Source: Solirubrobacter sp963837485
GTDB lineage: Bacteria; Actinomycetota; Thermoleophilia; Solirubrobacterales; Solirubrobacteraceae
Direction of reading: 5' to 3'
Assembly (NCBI GenBank): GCA_963837485.1
Contig: CAWINP010000008.1
Location: 124,001-188,000, forward strand
Length of the DNA: 64,000 bases
Part shown: one piece after another, positions 1 through 8,333 of the stretch
How positions within the stretch are numbered: position 1 is the stretch's first letter
Layout of the letters: each line of letters opens with the position of its first letter
The notes under the pieces: model-generated
Told to the model about the DNA's origin: nothing
What the model saw: only the letters and a program-made list of their open reading frames with translations
The model's database searches: none
Made by a program: the position numbers and the translations under genes

Positions 1-112
1 GCACGACCCGCCGAGGCGCGACCGCCTGCCGCATCGCGACACTTTGTCAGGGCGCCGTCCCCGCGGCTGATCCGCGCTCAACCGCTCAGGGTCTGCGGCC
101 GATGTCGTACTT

Positions 113-1330
113 GTGACCGCCCCTGCACTCGAAGCCGCCGCCTCCGAGGTGGTGGTGGCCCGCCAGCCGATCCTCGACCGCAATGAGGAGATCGCCGGCT
201 ACGAGCTGCTCTTCTCGGCGTCCACCGGCCGCCCCACCGCTGCGCACGCGCACGACGCGACCGCGCGCGTGCTCGTGCAGTCCGTCGCCGACGTGGGGCT
301 CGATCACGTCTCGGGCGGGCATCCCGCGCACGTCAAGCTCACGCGCGAGGTGCTGGTCGCCGTCCGGCCCCTGCCGCTGCCGCCGGGACGCGTGGTCATC
401 GGGCTCGACGGCAGCCACGCGGCCGACGCCGCGCTGGTGGACGTGCTGGCCGAGCTGCGCGAGACGGGGTTCGCCGTGGCGCTGGACGGGTTCCGCACCG
501 GCACGGCCTGGCAGACGCTGTCCGAGCACGCGACGGCGGTCAAGCTCGACATCCGCGACGTTGCCGGCTCCTCGCTGCTGAGCACGCTCGAGTGGCTGCG
601 GCCGCGCGACCTGACGCTGATCGCGCGCGGCGTCGACACGCGCGAGGACTACGACGTCTGCCGCGCGCTGGGCTTCGACCAGTTCCAGGGTCTCTTCTTC
701 GCGCAGCCGGCGCTGGTGGAGGGCCGCTCAGGCCCGACGCACAGGCTCGGCACGCTGTCGGCGCTCGTGGCTCCGGGCGCGCGGACCGGCTTCGAGCAGC
801 TCGAGCGGATGATCTCCCAGGACGCCGGCCTCGCGCACAAGCTCGTCCGGCTCTCGAACTCCGCCTTCATCGGCGTGCGCCAGGAGGTCTCCTCGGTCCG
901 CCAGGCGCTGATGCTTCTGGGGACGGTCGCCGTCCGCCGCTGGGCGATGCTGCTCGTGCTCGCGGGACTCAGCGACCGGCCGCACCACCTGCTCGGCCTC
1001 GGGCTGCTGCGCGCGCGTTTGTGCGAGCTCCTGGCGAAGGCTCCGGTGGAGCCCGAGCGCGCGTTCACCATCGGCCTGTTCTCGGTCGTCGACGCGCTCC
1101 TGGACACGCCGATGGACGAGCTGCTCTCCGACCTCCCGTTCGACGACCGGACCGCCGGCGCCCTCCTGGCGCACGACGGCCCGGAGGGCCGGCTGCTCGA
1201 CGCCGTGCTCGCGTACGAGAACGGGCACTTCGAGGTCTGCGCGCGCGCCGGTCTCGCGCTCGCCGAGGTCGGCCGCGCGTACCGCGAGGCCGTGGCCTGG
1301 ACCGAGAACAGCGCGCCGAACCTCATCTAG
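113..1330 (+). CDS. EAL-like/HDOD signalling protein (YuxH type)
   Basis: A 405-aa protein. Residues about 14-210 resemble an EAL domain and about 215-395 an HDOD domain, the order seen in YuxH/CdgJ-type proteins. The opening RQPILD and GYELLF (residues 17-34) are the family signature. The EAL triad reads ELL here, so c-di-GMP hydrolysis is unlikely and a protein-interaction or signalling role is inferred. The GTG start at 113 is the first plausible one, 17 codons before the domain begins. There is no signal peptide or membrane segment, so it should be cytoplasmic. It stops 30 bp before xseA and may be co-transcribed with it. The exact regulatory target cannot be read from sequence. Confidence 0.85.
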   Translation: MTAPALEAAASEVVVARQPILDRNEEIAGYELLFSASTGRPTAAHAHDATARVLVQSVADVGLDHVSGGHPAHVKLTREVLVAVRPLPLPPGRVVIGLDGSHAADAALVDVLAELRETGFAVALDGFRTGTAWQTLSEHATAVKLDIRDVAGSSLLSTLEWLRPRDLTLIARGVDTREDYDVCRALGFDQFQGLFFAQPALVEGRSGPTHRLGTLSALVAPGARTGFEQLERMISQDAGLAHKLVRLSNSAFIGVRQEVSSVRQALMLLGTVAVRRWAMLLVLAGLSDRPHHLLGLGLLRARLCELLAKAPVEPERAFTIGLFSVVDALLDTPMDELLSDLPFDDRTAGALLAHDGPEGRLLDAVLAYENGHFEVCARAGLALAEVGRAYREAVAWTENSAPNLI

Positions 1331-1360
1331 CCGTCCTGCGCCGCGGCTAGCGTCCACGCG

Positions 1361-2869
1361 ATGCTGGAGCGGCCGCAGGGGATCCCGGGCTCTGAGCTGA
1401 CCGGCCCGTGGGCGGTCGGTCAGTACGCCGCGCGCCTGCGCGAGCGGCTTCGCGAGTTCGCCCGCGTCCAGGTCTTCGGCGAGCTCTTCGGCTTCAAGGC
1501 GGGCCGGGCGAAGGTGTGGTTCGAGCTGCGCGACGCCAACGGCGCGCTGCCGTGCTCGATGTGGCGCGGGGACTTCGAGGCGCTGGGGATCGGGCCCCTG
1601 CCGGACGGCGCGCAGGTCGTGGTCGCGGGCGGGTGCGACTACTACCCGGGCTCGCGCACGGCCTCTCCGTCGTTCTCGTTCGCGGTGGAGAGCCTGCGCG
1701 TGGCCGGCGAGGGCGATCTGCTGGCCCAGCTCGAGAAGCTGCGCAGGCGGCTGTACGCCGAGGGCCTGTTCGAGCCGCAGAAGGCGCTCCCGCGCCCACT
1801 GGTCCCGCGCTGCATCGGCGTCGTCACCGGCGAGTCGGGCAAGGCGCGCGACGACGTGCTGGCCGGGCTGCGCCGGCGCGGCTGGGGCGGGCGCGTCGTG
1901 TGGGCGTTCGCGCCGGTCCAGGATCGCCATGCCGCGCCGGCGCTCACCCGCGCGCTACAGGATCTCGCGGCGTGCGCCGCCGTCGACGTGGTCGTCGTCG
2001 CGCGCGGCGGAGGCTCGCTCGCCGACCTGTTCGCGTTCTGCGACGAGACGCTGTGCCGCACCGTCGCGCTCCTGCGCGTCCCGGTGATCGCGTCGGTCGG
2101 CCACCACACCGACCGCACGCTGATCGACGACGTCGCCGCCGTCGCGTGCTCGACGCCGACGCACGCCGCCGAGGCCGCCGTCCCGCTGGACTGCACGGCG
2201 GCACGTGCCGCCCTCGCGCGCGCGAGCGTGCGGCTGCAGCGAGAGCATCGGCGTGTCGCGGTCGCCCGGGCGTCGACGGCGCGCGCCGCCGCCGCGATGC
2301 GCCGCGAGGCCAGGCGCGTCCCCGCGGCGCGGACCTCGCTCGCGGCCGCCATCACTCGGCTCGACCGCCTCGGCCGGCGCGCCGTGCTGGAGCGCGCCCG
2401 CACGCTCGCACAGCTCTCGCGCGCGCCCGCGCATCACGTCGCCCGGCATCGCACGCGCCTTCATCAGCTCCTTCGCGAGCTCCGCGCGGTCTCTCGCCGG
2501 GCGGTCGCGGAGGGCTCGCGCGCCAACGCGGCGTCCGCGGCGGCGCTGGCGCGCAAGGGCCGGGCAGCCTCCACCCGCGTCAGGCGCGCGTCGGTCCCCG
2601 GCGCCGCGCTCGAGCGCGCGGGCGCCGCCGCGGTCGAGCGCCGCCGGCGCGAGCTCGCGCGGCTGCTCGCGACGCTGGACGCGCACGATCCCCAGCGGAC
2701 GCTCGAGCGCGGCTACGCGCTCGTCGAGGACGCGGACGGCGAGCCGGTCACGACGGCCGCCGCCGCCCGCGCGCAGCCCTCGCTCGCGATCCGGCTGCAC
2801 GACGGCCGCGTCGACGTTCAGCCGACGGCGACGCGGACCGATCCGCTGACCCCGAGCAGGAACGGATAG
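1361..2869 (+). CDS. xseA: Exodeoxyribonuclease VII large subunit
   Basis: Catalytic subunit of exonuclease VII, which degrades single-stranded DNA to oligonucleotides in repair. The N-terminal OB fold (about residues 15-115) is followed by the catalytic domain with the ARGGGS motif near residue 213 and the HHTDRTLIDDVA motif near 247. A long Arg/Ala-rich helical region follows, and the C-terminal TLERGYALVED element is near residue 448. At 502 aa it is slightly longer than typical, because of the Ala/Arg-rich helix. Its small-subunit partner xseB lies 1 kb downstream on the same strand, separated by an opposing gene pair. The last 52 bp overlap the 3' end of the minus-strand gene at 2818-3426. 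Confidence 0.95.
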   Translation: MLERPQGIPGSELTGPWAVGQYAARLRERLREFARVQVFGELFGFKAGRAKVWFELRDANGALPCSMWRGDFEALGIGPLPDGAQVVVAGGCDYYPGSRTASPSFSFAVESLRVAGEGDLLAQLEKLRRRLYAEGLFEPQKALPRPLVPRCIGVVTGESGKARDDVLAGLRRRGWGGRVVWAFAPVQDRHAAPALTRALQDLAACAAVDVVVVARGGGSLADLFAFCDETLCRTVALLRVPVIASVGHHTDRTLIDDVAAVACSTPTHAAEAAVPLDCTAARAALARASVRLQREHRRVAVARASTARAAAAMRREARRVPAARTSLAAAITRLDRLGRRAVLERARTLAQLSRAPAHHVARHRTRLHQLLRELRAVSRRAVAEGSRANAASAAALARKGRAASTRVRRASVPGAALERAGAAAVERRRRELARLLATLDAHDPQRTLERGYALVEDADGEPVTTAAAARAQPSLAIRLHDGRVDVQPTATRTDPLTPSRNG

Positions 2870-3426
2870 CCCGGCTCGTAGCGCGAGCGCGCGCGGAAGC
2901 GGTACGTGCGCGCGAACGTGATGTGCTTGAACGAGTAGCGCGCGCTGAAGCGGCCCTTGCGGTTCGTGCGCACCGTCGTGAACGTGCGCCAGCGCCCGGC
3001 GTCGAACGCCTGCAGCTCGATCAGCTTCCCGCCCCTGGGCACGTAGCCGCCGCGCACCGCGCCGGAGAAGCGCGCGGTGCCGCGCAGCGACACGTGCCGC
3101 CTCCTCGCGGTCAGCTCGACCCGCGCCCGCACGCGCTGCGACACGCCGGTCTGTGCGGCGTACCCGGGGTCGCCGAGGTAGGCGCGGTAGGCGACGCGCA
3201 GCGTCCGCGAGGGACCGCCCGGCGCGCGGATGCGGAACTGCCCGGCGGCGTCCGTGCGGCCCTCCGCGATCTTGGCGAACCGCGCGCCGGCGACATCGTC
3301 CTTCGCGAGCACGTCGACCACCGCGGCGTTCACCGGCGCCCCGGCGCGCATCAGCGTCCCGCGCAGCAGCAGCCGGCGCTTCCCGAAGGACGTCGTGACG
3401 CGGTAGTGCCCCGTCCGCGTCATCAC
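2818..3426 (-). CDS. Exported-type beta-sandwich protein (C-terminal part of a split pair)
   Basis: A 202-aa protein made of two beta-rich modules that resemble carboxypeptidase-regulatory or Ig-like folds: residues about 8-90 contain a DAAGQFRI strand and about 100-200 a RKGRFSARY strand. Such folds usually bind partners or sugars outside the cell, but this protein has no signal peptide of its own. It starts with GTG inside a GTGA overlap with the upstream secreted protein at 3423-3836. That suggests translational coupling, or one ancestral exported protein split by a stop codon. Its 3' end runs 52 bp into the 3' end of xseA on the other strand. The function is unknown. Confidence 0.6.
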   Translation of the reverse strand: MMTRTGHYRVTTSFGKRRLLLRGTLMRAGAPVNAAVVDVLAKDDVAGARFAKIAEGRTDAAGQFRIRAPGGPSRTLRVAYRAYLGDPGYAAQTGVSQRVRARVELTARRRHVSLRGTARFSGAVRGGYVPRGGKLIELQAFDAGRWRTFTTVRTNRKGRFSARYSFKHITFARTYRFRARSRYEPGYPFLLGVSGSVRVAVG

Positions 3427-3836
3427 CGCGCCGTCGCCCCCGTGCGCTCGACATAGTCCGGATCGACCTGATCCGAGCGCCCGAGCGTCGCCTCACCGCC
3501 GCCGCCGACCGTGCCGCTCCACGTGATGCTGAAGCCGCCCAGGGACGTCCCGCTGGGCGGCGTGCAGATCCAGAAGCCGCCCCAGCCCTTGGCCGGCTGG
3601 CCGCCCATGTGCGCATAGATCCCGCCGCTGTTGGCGCAGCGATCCTCGAGCGTGACGAACTGCGAGTCGCCGCGAAGGCTCGGCCCCCAGCCCGACGAGG
3701 CGTCCCGGATCGGCGCGACGCTGCCGTCAGGGGCGCGGCACGTCCAGACGCGATACGAACCGGCGTGCGCGGTGCTCGCGAAGACCAGCAGCCCGCTCAC
3801 CACCAGCAACACTCCCCACCACCGGCCTCCGTGCAT
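3423..3836 (-). CDS. Secreted protein, N-terminal part of a split pair
   Basis: A 137-aa protein with a clear signal peptide: a hydrophobic stretch at residues 8-22 and an Ala-His-Ala cleavage region near 23-25. The mature part begins YRVWTCRAPDG, a start seen in large exported proteins of Thermoleophilia-type actinobacteria as I remember them. Those proteins are usually several hundred residues, whereas this one stops at a TGA overlapping the next gene by 4 bp. The Cys pair at about residues 33 and 67 may form a disulfide outside the cell. Either a two-subunit arrangement or a truncation is possible. No enzymatic motif is visible. Confidence 0.6.
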   Translation of the reverse strand: MHGGRWWGVLLVVSGLLVFASTAHAGSYRVWTCRAPDGSVAPIRDASSGWGPSLRGDSQFVTLEDRCANSGGIYAHMGGQPAKGWGGFWICTPPSGTSLGGFSITWSGTVGGGGEATLGRSDQVDPDYVERTGATAR

Positions 3837-3888
3837 CGCACCGAATCGTAGGGGGCGAATCCGTCCGCGTGACGCGTACCCTCAATCG

Positions 3889-4125
3889 ATGGCCCAGATC
3901 GAGGAGACGCCCACCTACGAGGCCGCGAGCGCACGGCTGGAGGCGATCATCGCGCGGCTGGACTCCGGGGAGGCCGGGCTGCGGGAGACGCTCGAGCTGT
4001 GCCGCGAGGGACGGGCGCTGGTGGAGTTCTGCGCCGGTGAGCTCGAGGCGGTCGGGAAGGGGCTGGAGGAGCTGCGGCTCGACGAGCTGGTCGAACGGCT
4101 CGAAGCCGGGCAGGCCCAGCGCTAG
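3889..4125 (+). CDS. xseB: Exodeoxyribonuclease VII small subunit
   Basis: A 78-aa protein with the family pattern TYEAASARLEAIIARLDSGE (residues 8-27), then a second helix LRETLELCREGRALVEFC. That is a normal length for XseB, which binds the XseA helical arm. The ATG at 3889 puts the conserved YEEA-like helix at the expected position. The longer upstream reading frame would add a Pro/Arg-rich extension atypical of the family. Its TAG shares the palindrome CTAG with the stop of the convergent oxidoreductase at 4122. Confidence 0.95.
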   Translation: MAQIEETPTYEAASARLEAIIARLDSGEAGLRETLELCREGRALVEFCAGELEAVGKGLEELRLDELVERLEAGQAQR

Positions 4126-5097
4126 TCGCCGACGCGCACGATCGTGCGGCCGCGGCTCTCGCCGCGAAGGATCGCCGTCAGGGCGTCGTCGAGCTCGTCG
4201 AGCGCGATCTCTCGTGCGTCCGCGCGCCTGGGGCGCAGGTCGCCCGCGAGCCGGGCCCAGGTCTCGATCCGGTCGCCGATCGGCGTCTGCGCCGAGTCGA
4301 TCCCCAGCAGCGCGACGCCGCGCAGGATGAACGGCAGGACGGTCGCTTCCCCCATCGAGATCCCGCCCGTGTTGCCCGATGCGGCCACCGCCCCGCCGTA
4401 CCGAAGACCCCGCAGGATGCCCGGCAGCACCGCCCCGCCGACGCAGTCGACCGCGCCCGCCCACTGCGTGCGCGCAAGCGGCCGCGAGGCGTCGCCGATC
4501 ACGTCCTCGCGCGAGACGACCGAGGACGCTCCAAGCCCCAGCAGGAAGTCCGCGGCGCGCTTGCCGGTCGACGCCACGACCTCGTAGCCGCGCCCGGCCA
4601 GGATGTCGACCGCCATCGAGCCGACCCCGCCGGTGGCACCCGTCACCAGCACCGGCCCGTCCGCGGGCGTCAGGCCGCGACGCTCCAGGGCCTGGACGGA
4701 CAGCGCGGCCGTGTAGCCGGCCGTGCCGATCGCCATCGCGTCGCGCGGCGAGAGCCCGAAGCGCAGCGGCACGACCCAGTCGGAGGGCACGCGCGCGTAC
4801 TCGGCGAAGCCGCCGTGGTGCGACATACCCAGCTCGTAGCCGTGCGCGAGCACCTCGTCGCCGACGGAGAACCCGGAATCCGCTGCCCTCCTCGACGACG
4901 CCGGCGAGGTCGATCCCCGGCACCAGGGGAGAGATGCGCGCGACGCCGCCGCGAGGCACGGTCGCCAGCGCGTCCTTGTAGTTCACCGACGACCACTGCA
5001 CCCGGATCAGCACATCGCCGTCGGAGTCGAGCTCGAGCTCGCGCACGCCGCGCGAGACTCCGCCGTCATCGGTCTTCTCCGCTACGAACGCGCGCAA
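4122..5097 (-). pseudogene. AcuI/YhdH-type quinone oxidoreductase, frameshifted
   Basis: Medium-chain dehydrogenase of the acrylyl-CoA reductase/YhdH group, expected to reduce enoyl thioesters or quinones with NADPH. The N-terminal catalytic part (RAFVAEKTDDG to PGIDLAGVVEE) and the C-terminal Rossmann part (VLVTGATGGVGSMAVDILAG) lie in different frames. The break is at about 4875-4890, where DSGFSVGDEVLAHG continues one frame away. One missing base would restore a normal protein of about 325 aa. The likely start is TTG at 5097; stop at 4122. The neighbourhood is chromosomal and otherwise intact, so a sequencing indel is as likely as a true pseudogene. Confidence 0.75.
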
Positions 5098-5110
5098 GAG
5101 AGCGCGGAGA

Positions 5111-5800
5111 CTACGCCTGGGTGCCGTCGTCCGCGCCGACGAGCCCGGAGCGCACGGCCAGTAAAGCGACCTCGGCGCGCCGCTCGGGCCGCGGCATGTC
5201 CTCGAGCCCGAACAGCCGGGCGAGCAGGTCCAGCTCCTGTGTGACGACCTCGGGCGCGATCGCGGTCGCGTCGGCGACCTCGAGGTCGGAAGCCGGGTTG
5301 AAGCCGTCGCCGTCGGCGAACAACGGCTTGCACAGCGCGCGCAGGATCCGCTGCTGCTGGTCGGAGAAGCGCGGCGTGGCGCTGAGCTCGCCCTGCACCA
5401 TCGTCGGCCCCGGGCCCGTCGCACCCGGCTGGTGGAAGCCGAGGATCGTGCGGCCGATCTTCACGAGGTCGCCGTCGGCGAGCCGCCGCCGCCCCGCGAG
5501 CCGCAGCCCGTTCACCCAGGTGCCGTTCTGCGACCAGCCGTCGTCGACGATCGTCCACTCGCCGGCGCGCAGCGACAGCTCGGCGTGCAGCCGGGAGGCC
5601 TCGGGATCCCACGGCAGCGAGATGTCGGCCTCGTAACGTCGGCCGAGGGTGATCGCGTCGGCGTCCTCGTCGAGGGTGAACAGCTGCTGGCGGCCGTCGC
5701 CGTCGCGATAGAGCAGGAACGGCAGACCCTTCTCGAGCGCGGCGCGGCGCTCCTCGAGCTCTTCCGGTGTCTGGCTTCCAAGCGTGACAGGGGACTCCAT
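5111..5800 (-). CDS. FHA-domain protein
   Basis: A 229-aa protein with a forkhead-associated domain at about residues 50-125: ITLGRR, then SRLHAEL and NGTWVNG carry the usual Gly-Arg, Ser, His and Asn residues that bind phosphothreonine. Residues 140-225 form a helical region (RFSDQQQRILRALCKPL) common behind FHA domains in actinobacteria and probably a small DNA- or protein-binding module. The ATG at 5800 is preferred because the sequence before it has no domain and no matching family length. It likely reads a Ser/Thr kinase signal; no kinase gene is in the window. It ends 13 bp before the oxidoreductase, so the two may be co-transcribed. Confidence 0.85.
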   Translation of the reverse strand: MESPVTLGSQTPEELEERRAALEKGLPFLLYRDGDGRQQLFTLDEDADAITLGRRYEADISLPWDPEASRLHAELSLRAGEWTIVDDGWSQNGTWVNGLRLAGRRRLADGDLVKIGRTILGFHQPGATGPGPTMVQGELSATPRFSDQQQRILRALCKPLFADGDGFNPASDLEVADATAIAPEVVTQELDLLARLFGLEDMPRPERRAEVALLAVRSGLVGADDGTQA

Positions 5801-5895
5801 GAGCCGGAAGGACCCTACGCCGCGCGGGCCCTCCGAGCAAGTCGGAGGGCCTGCCGGGCGCGGGGAGAACCCGATCGAGAACGCGTCGGTTGCGG

Positions 5896-7065
5896 CTAGA
5901 CGCGCTGAATGATCGTGCCGGTGCCGAGGCCGCCGCCGCAGCACATGGTCACCAGCCCGGTCTCCTTGTCGGTGCGCTCGAGCTCGTGCAGCAGCGTGGT
6001 GATCAGCCGCGCGCCGGTCGAGCCGAGCGGGTGTCCGATCGCCATCGCGCCGCCGTTGACGTTGACGCGGTCCATGTCGGGCTTGAGCTCGCGCATCCAG
6101 GCCAGCACGACCGGCGCGAACGCCTCGTTGACCTCGAACAGGTCGATGTCGCCGATCGTCATCCCGTTGCGCTCGAGCAGCTTGCGGGTCGCCGGGATCG
6201 GGCCGGTGAGCATCATCACCGGGTCCACGCCGACCGTCGTCTGGTCGACGATCCTCGCCCGCGGCGTGACGCCCAGCTCGCTCGCCTTCTCGGGCGTCAT
6301 CAGCAGCACGGCGGCCGCGCCGTCGGAGATCTGCGAAGAGTTGCCCGCCGTCACCTTCCCGTCGGGCTTGAACGCCGGCTTGAGCCCGGCGAGTGCCTCC
6401 AGCGTGGTCTCGGGGCGGATGCCCTGGTCGGAGACGTACGTGTCGCCGTTGACCGCGAACGGGATCGTCTCGCGCTCGAAGCGGCCCTCCTCGGTCGCCC
6501 GGTGCGCGAGCTGGTGCGAGCGCAGGGCGAGCTCGTCGAGCTCATGCCGGGGCAGCTCCCACTTGTCGGCGATCATCTCCGCGGACAGGCCCTGGGGCAC
6601 AAGCGCGTAGCGATCGAGCAGCTCCTGCGGCCACGGCATGCCGACGGTCTCGGCCCACTGGAAGCCGACGCCCATCGGGATGTGGCCCATGTGCTCGACG
6701 CCGCCGCCGATCGCGACGTCGTGCACGCCGGCGGCGATCAGCGCGGCCGCGAAGTTGACCGCCTGCTGGGCGGAGCCGCACTGGCGGTCGACGGTCGTCG
6801 CCGGCGTCTCCATCGGCAGCCCGGCCTGCAGCCACGCGTTGCGCGTGACGTTGAACATCTGCTCGCCGTACTGCTGCACACAGCCGCCGATCACGTCCTC
6901 GACCACCGAGGGATCGACCCCCGCGCGCGAGATCAGCTCGCTGAACGTGCGCCCCAGGAGCGCGTTCGGGTGGACGTCCTTGTAGTAGCCCTTCTCCGGA
7001 TGCCCGCGCCCGACCGGGGTGCGAGCGGCTTCCACGATCACGACTTCACGACCGGACTGCGGCAT
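5896..7065 (-). CDS. Acetyl-CoA acyltransferase (thiolase)
   Basis: A 389-aa type II thiolase that condenses or cleaves acyl-CoA in beta-oxidation or related pathways. The nucleophile Cys96 sits in DRQCGSAQQA, the His in AIGHPLGSTGAR, and the second catalytic Cys in MCCGGGLG near the C-terminus. The length is normal. The ATG at 7065 is preceded by GAGGAGC. The gene is divergent from a 3-hydroxyacyl-CoA dehydrogenase, and the two share a 72-bp intergenic region with a palindromic operator, which supports a joint fatty-acid role and shared repression. Confidence 0.93.
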   Translation of the reverse strand: MPQSGREVVIVEAARTPVGRGHPEKGYYKDVHPNALLGRTFSELISRAGVDPSVVEDVIGGCVQQYGEQMFNVTRNAWLQAGLPMETPATTVDRQCGSAQQAVNFAAALIAAGVHDVAIGGGVEHMGHIPMGVGFQWAETVGMPWPQELLDRYALVPQGLSAEMIADKWELPRHELDELALRSHQLAHRATEEGRFERETIPFAVNGDTYVSDQGIRPETTLEALAGLKPAFKPDGKVTAGNSSQISDGAAAVLLMTPEKASELGVTPRARIVDQTTVGVDPVMMLTGPIPATRKLLERNGMTIGDIDLFEVNEAFAPVVLAWMRELKPDMDRVNVNGGAMAIGHPLGSTGARLITTLLHELERTDKETGLVTMCCGGGLGTGTIIQRV

Positions 7066-7103
7066 AGCTGCTCCTCGAGTGGTTCCGGCGAGTAGTGTAG
7101 GAG

Positions 7104-7119
7104 TTGACTGGCTAGTCAA
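7104..7119. promoter_or_regulatory. Palindromic operator between thiolase and dehydrogenase genes
   Basis: A perfect inverted repeat, TTGACT-N4-AGTCAA, sits between two divergent lipid genes, 6 bp before the GGAGG of the downstream gene. Its size and position suit a TetR-type repressor of fatty-acid genes. The repressor gene is not in the window. Confidence 0.6.
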
Positions 7120-7136
7120 TCAATCGGAGGACAGTC

Positions 7137-7922
7137 GTGTCGGAGCAGCTGGCTATTGCGGGATCCGGGGCCATCGCATGCGGCCTGGCGGCGGTAGCCG
7201 CGGGCCGGGGCCCGGTGTCCGTATGGGCCCGCTCCAACGGCTCGTGCGAGCGCGCGAACGCCAAGGTGCAGGCGCTGTGCGAGAAGCTCGGCACCGAGCC
7301 GGACGTCACGATCAGCCGCGATCCGGACGTGCTGATCGGCGCCACGTTCATCGTCGAGGCAGTGGTCGAGGACGCCGAGGCCAAGGCGTCCGTCTGGCGC
7401 TCTCTCAACGGCCACGTCGGCGAGCAGACCGTGCTGGCCACCACCACCTCGTCGCTTCCGATCGGCGCGCTCGCGCGCGCGAGCGGCCATCCGGAGCGCT
7501 TCGTCGGCCTGCACGTCTTCAATCCGGTGCCGAAGATGGACCTCGTCGAGCTGGCGTTCCCGGAGGAGGCGACGCCGGAGACGCGCGAGCGCGCCCGCGC
7601 GCTGTGCGTGGAGCTCGGCAAGACCGCGGTCGAGGTCCCGGACACGCCGGGCTTCGTCGTGAACCGGCTGCTGTTCCCGTACCTGTTCGACGCCGTGCAA
7701 CTGATGGAGCGCACCGGCCTGGACGCCGAGTCGATCGACACGTGCATGCGTCTGGGCGCCGGCCACCCGATGGGGCCGCTGGCGCTGCTGGACCTCGTGG
7801 GGCTCGACGTGTCGGCCGCGATCGGCGAGACGATCGGCGCCACGGTGCCGTCCACCGTGCGCGAGCTCGTGGCCGAGGGAGCGCTCGGGCGCAAGACCGG
7901 GCGCGGATTCCACATCTATTAA
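7137..7922 (+). CDS. 3-hydroxyacyl-CoA (3-hydroxybutyryl-CoA) dehydrogenase
   Basis: A 261-aa NAD-dependent enzyme that oxidises 3-hydroxyacyl-CoA. The N-terminal Rossmann motif is GSGAIACG (residues 9-16). The catalytic His region is FVGLHVFNPVPKMDLVE, and the C-terminal helical domain carries DTPGFVVNRLLFPYL and GAGHPMGPLALLDLVGLD. GTG start at 7137, seven bases after GGAGG. The first glycine motif lacks the usual GxMGxGIA spelling, but the rest of the family signature is intact. It lies divergent from the thiolase with a shared operator; together they would carry two consecutive beta-oxidation-type steps. Confidence 0.92.
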   Translation: MSEQLAIAGSGAIACGLAAVAAGRGPVSVWARSNGSCERANAKVQALCEKLGTEPDVTISRDPDVLIGATFIVEAVVEDAEAKASVWRSLNGHVGEQTVLATTTSSLPIGALARASGHPERFVGLHVFNPVPKMDLVELAFPEEATPETRERARALCVELGKTAVEVPDTPGFVVNRLLFPYLFDAVQLMERTGLDAESIDTCMRLGAGHPMGPLALLDLVGLDVSAAIGETIGATVPSTVRELVAEGALGRKTGRGFHIY

Positions 7923-8014
7923 GGACAACGGGCGAATGTTTAGCTAGGATTGAGATGCGGTTGGAAACATCGCATCCGCGACGATTTCTCATCGCACCCC
8001 TCCTCCAGTCATTT

Positions 8015-8044
8015 GCGCCCGGCTCGCTCCCCTGAGCCGGGCGC
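8015..8044. terminator. GC-rich hairpin, copy 1
   Basis: A perfect 11-bp stem (GCGCCCGGCTC / GAGCCGGGCGC) with an 8-base loop, 93 bp after the dehydrogenase stop. No strong T-run follows. It is bidirectional in principle and faces two converging genes. Confidence 0.5.
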
Positions 8045-8084
8045 GAGTGCGTTAAGGGCCCGAACGGCCGCAGACGCGTGTGGC

Positions 8085-8099
8085 GGGGTCGCAGACCCC
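8085..8099. terminator. Small hairpin between the two large ones
   Basis: GGGGTC-gca-GACCCC, a 6-bp stem with a 3-base loop, followed directly by TT on the plus strand. It may terminate transcription or form part of a structured RNA. Confidence 0.35.
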
Positions 8100-8111
8100 T
8101 TAAACACGAGA

Positions 8112-8139
8112 CGCCCGGCTCGCTCCCCTGAGCCGGGCG
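8112..8139. terminator. GC-rich hairpin, copy 2
   Basis: A 10-bp stem (CGCCCGGCTC / GAGCCGGGCG) with the same 8-base loop (GCTCCCCT) as copy 1, lying 68 bp beyond it. A repeated loop is unusual for independently evolved terminators and points to duplication. Confidence 0.5.
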
Positions 8140-8333
8140 CTTCGTGCTTACTCGGTCGATCCTCCCCAGGATCTCCCTCTCTCTCCTCCTCAACCGCCGG
8201 AGCGGCAAGTTGGCTTGCGGCAAGGTAGCGCGTTGGGACCCAATGTGCAATTCATCACAGAGTTGCAGATCGAAACCTGATCTAACGTCGTCCGCAGTCC
8301 GAGCCTGCGAGGACGGAGGCCGAAACAGCATTT

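Larger units (their letters stand above)
7923..8333. other. Intergenic region with three hairpins, no gene seen
   Basis: This 411-bp stretch holds no supportable reading frame. It contains two near-identical GC hairpins (8015-8044 and 8112-8139) with a smaller one (8085-8099) between them. Downstream of 8160 a pyrimidine-rich tract is followed by unremarkable sequence up to the end of the CNNM gene. It could terminate both converging genes or encode a small structured RNA. Confidence 0.5.
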
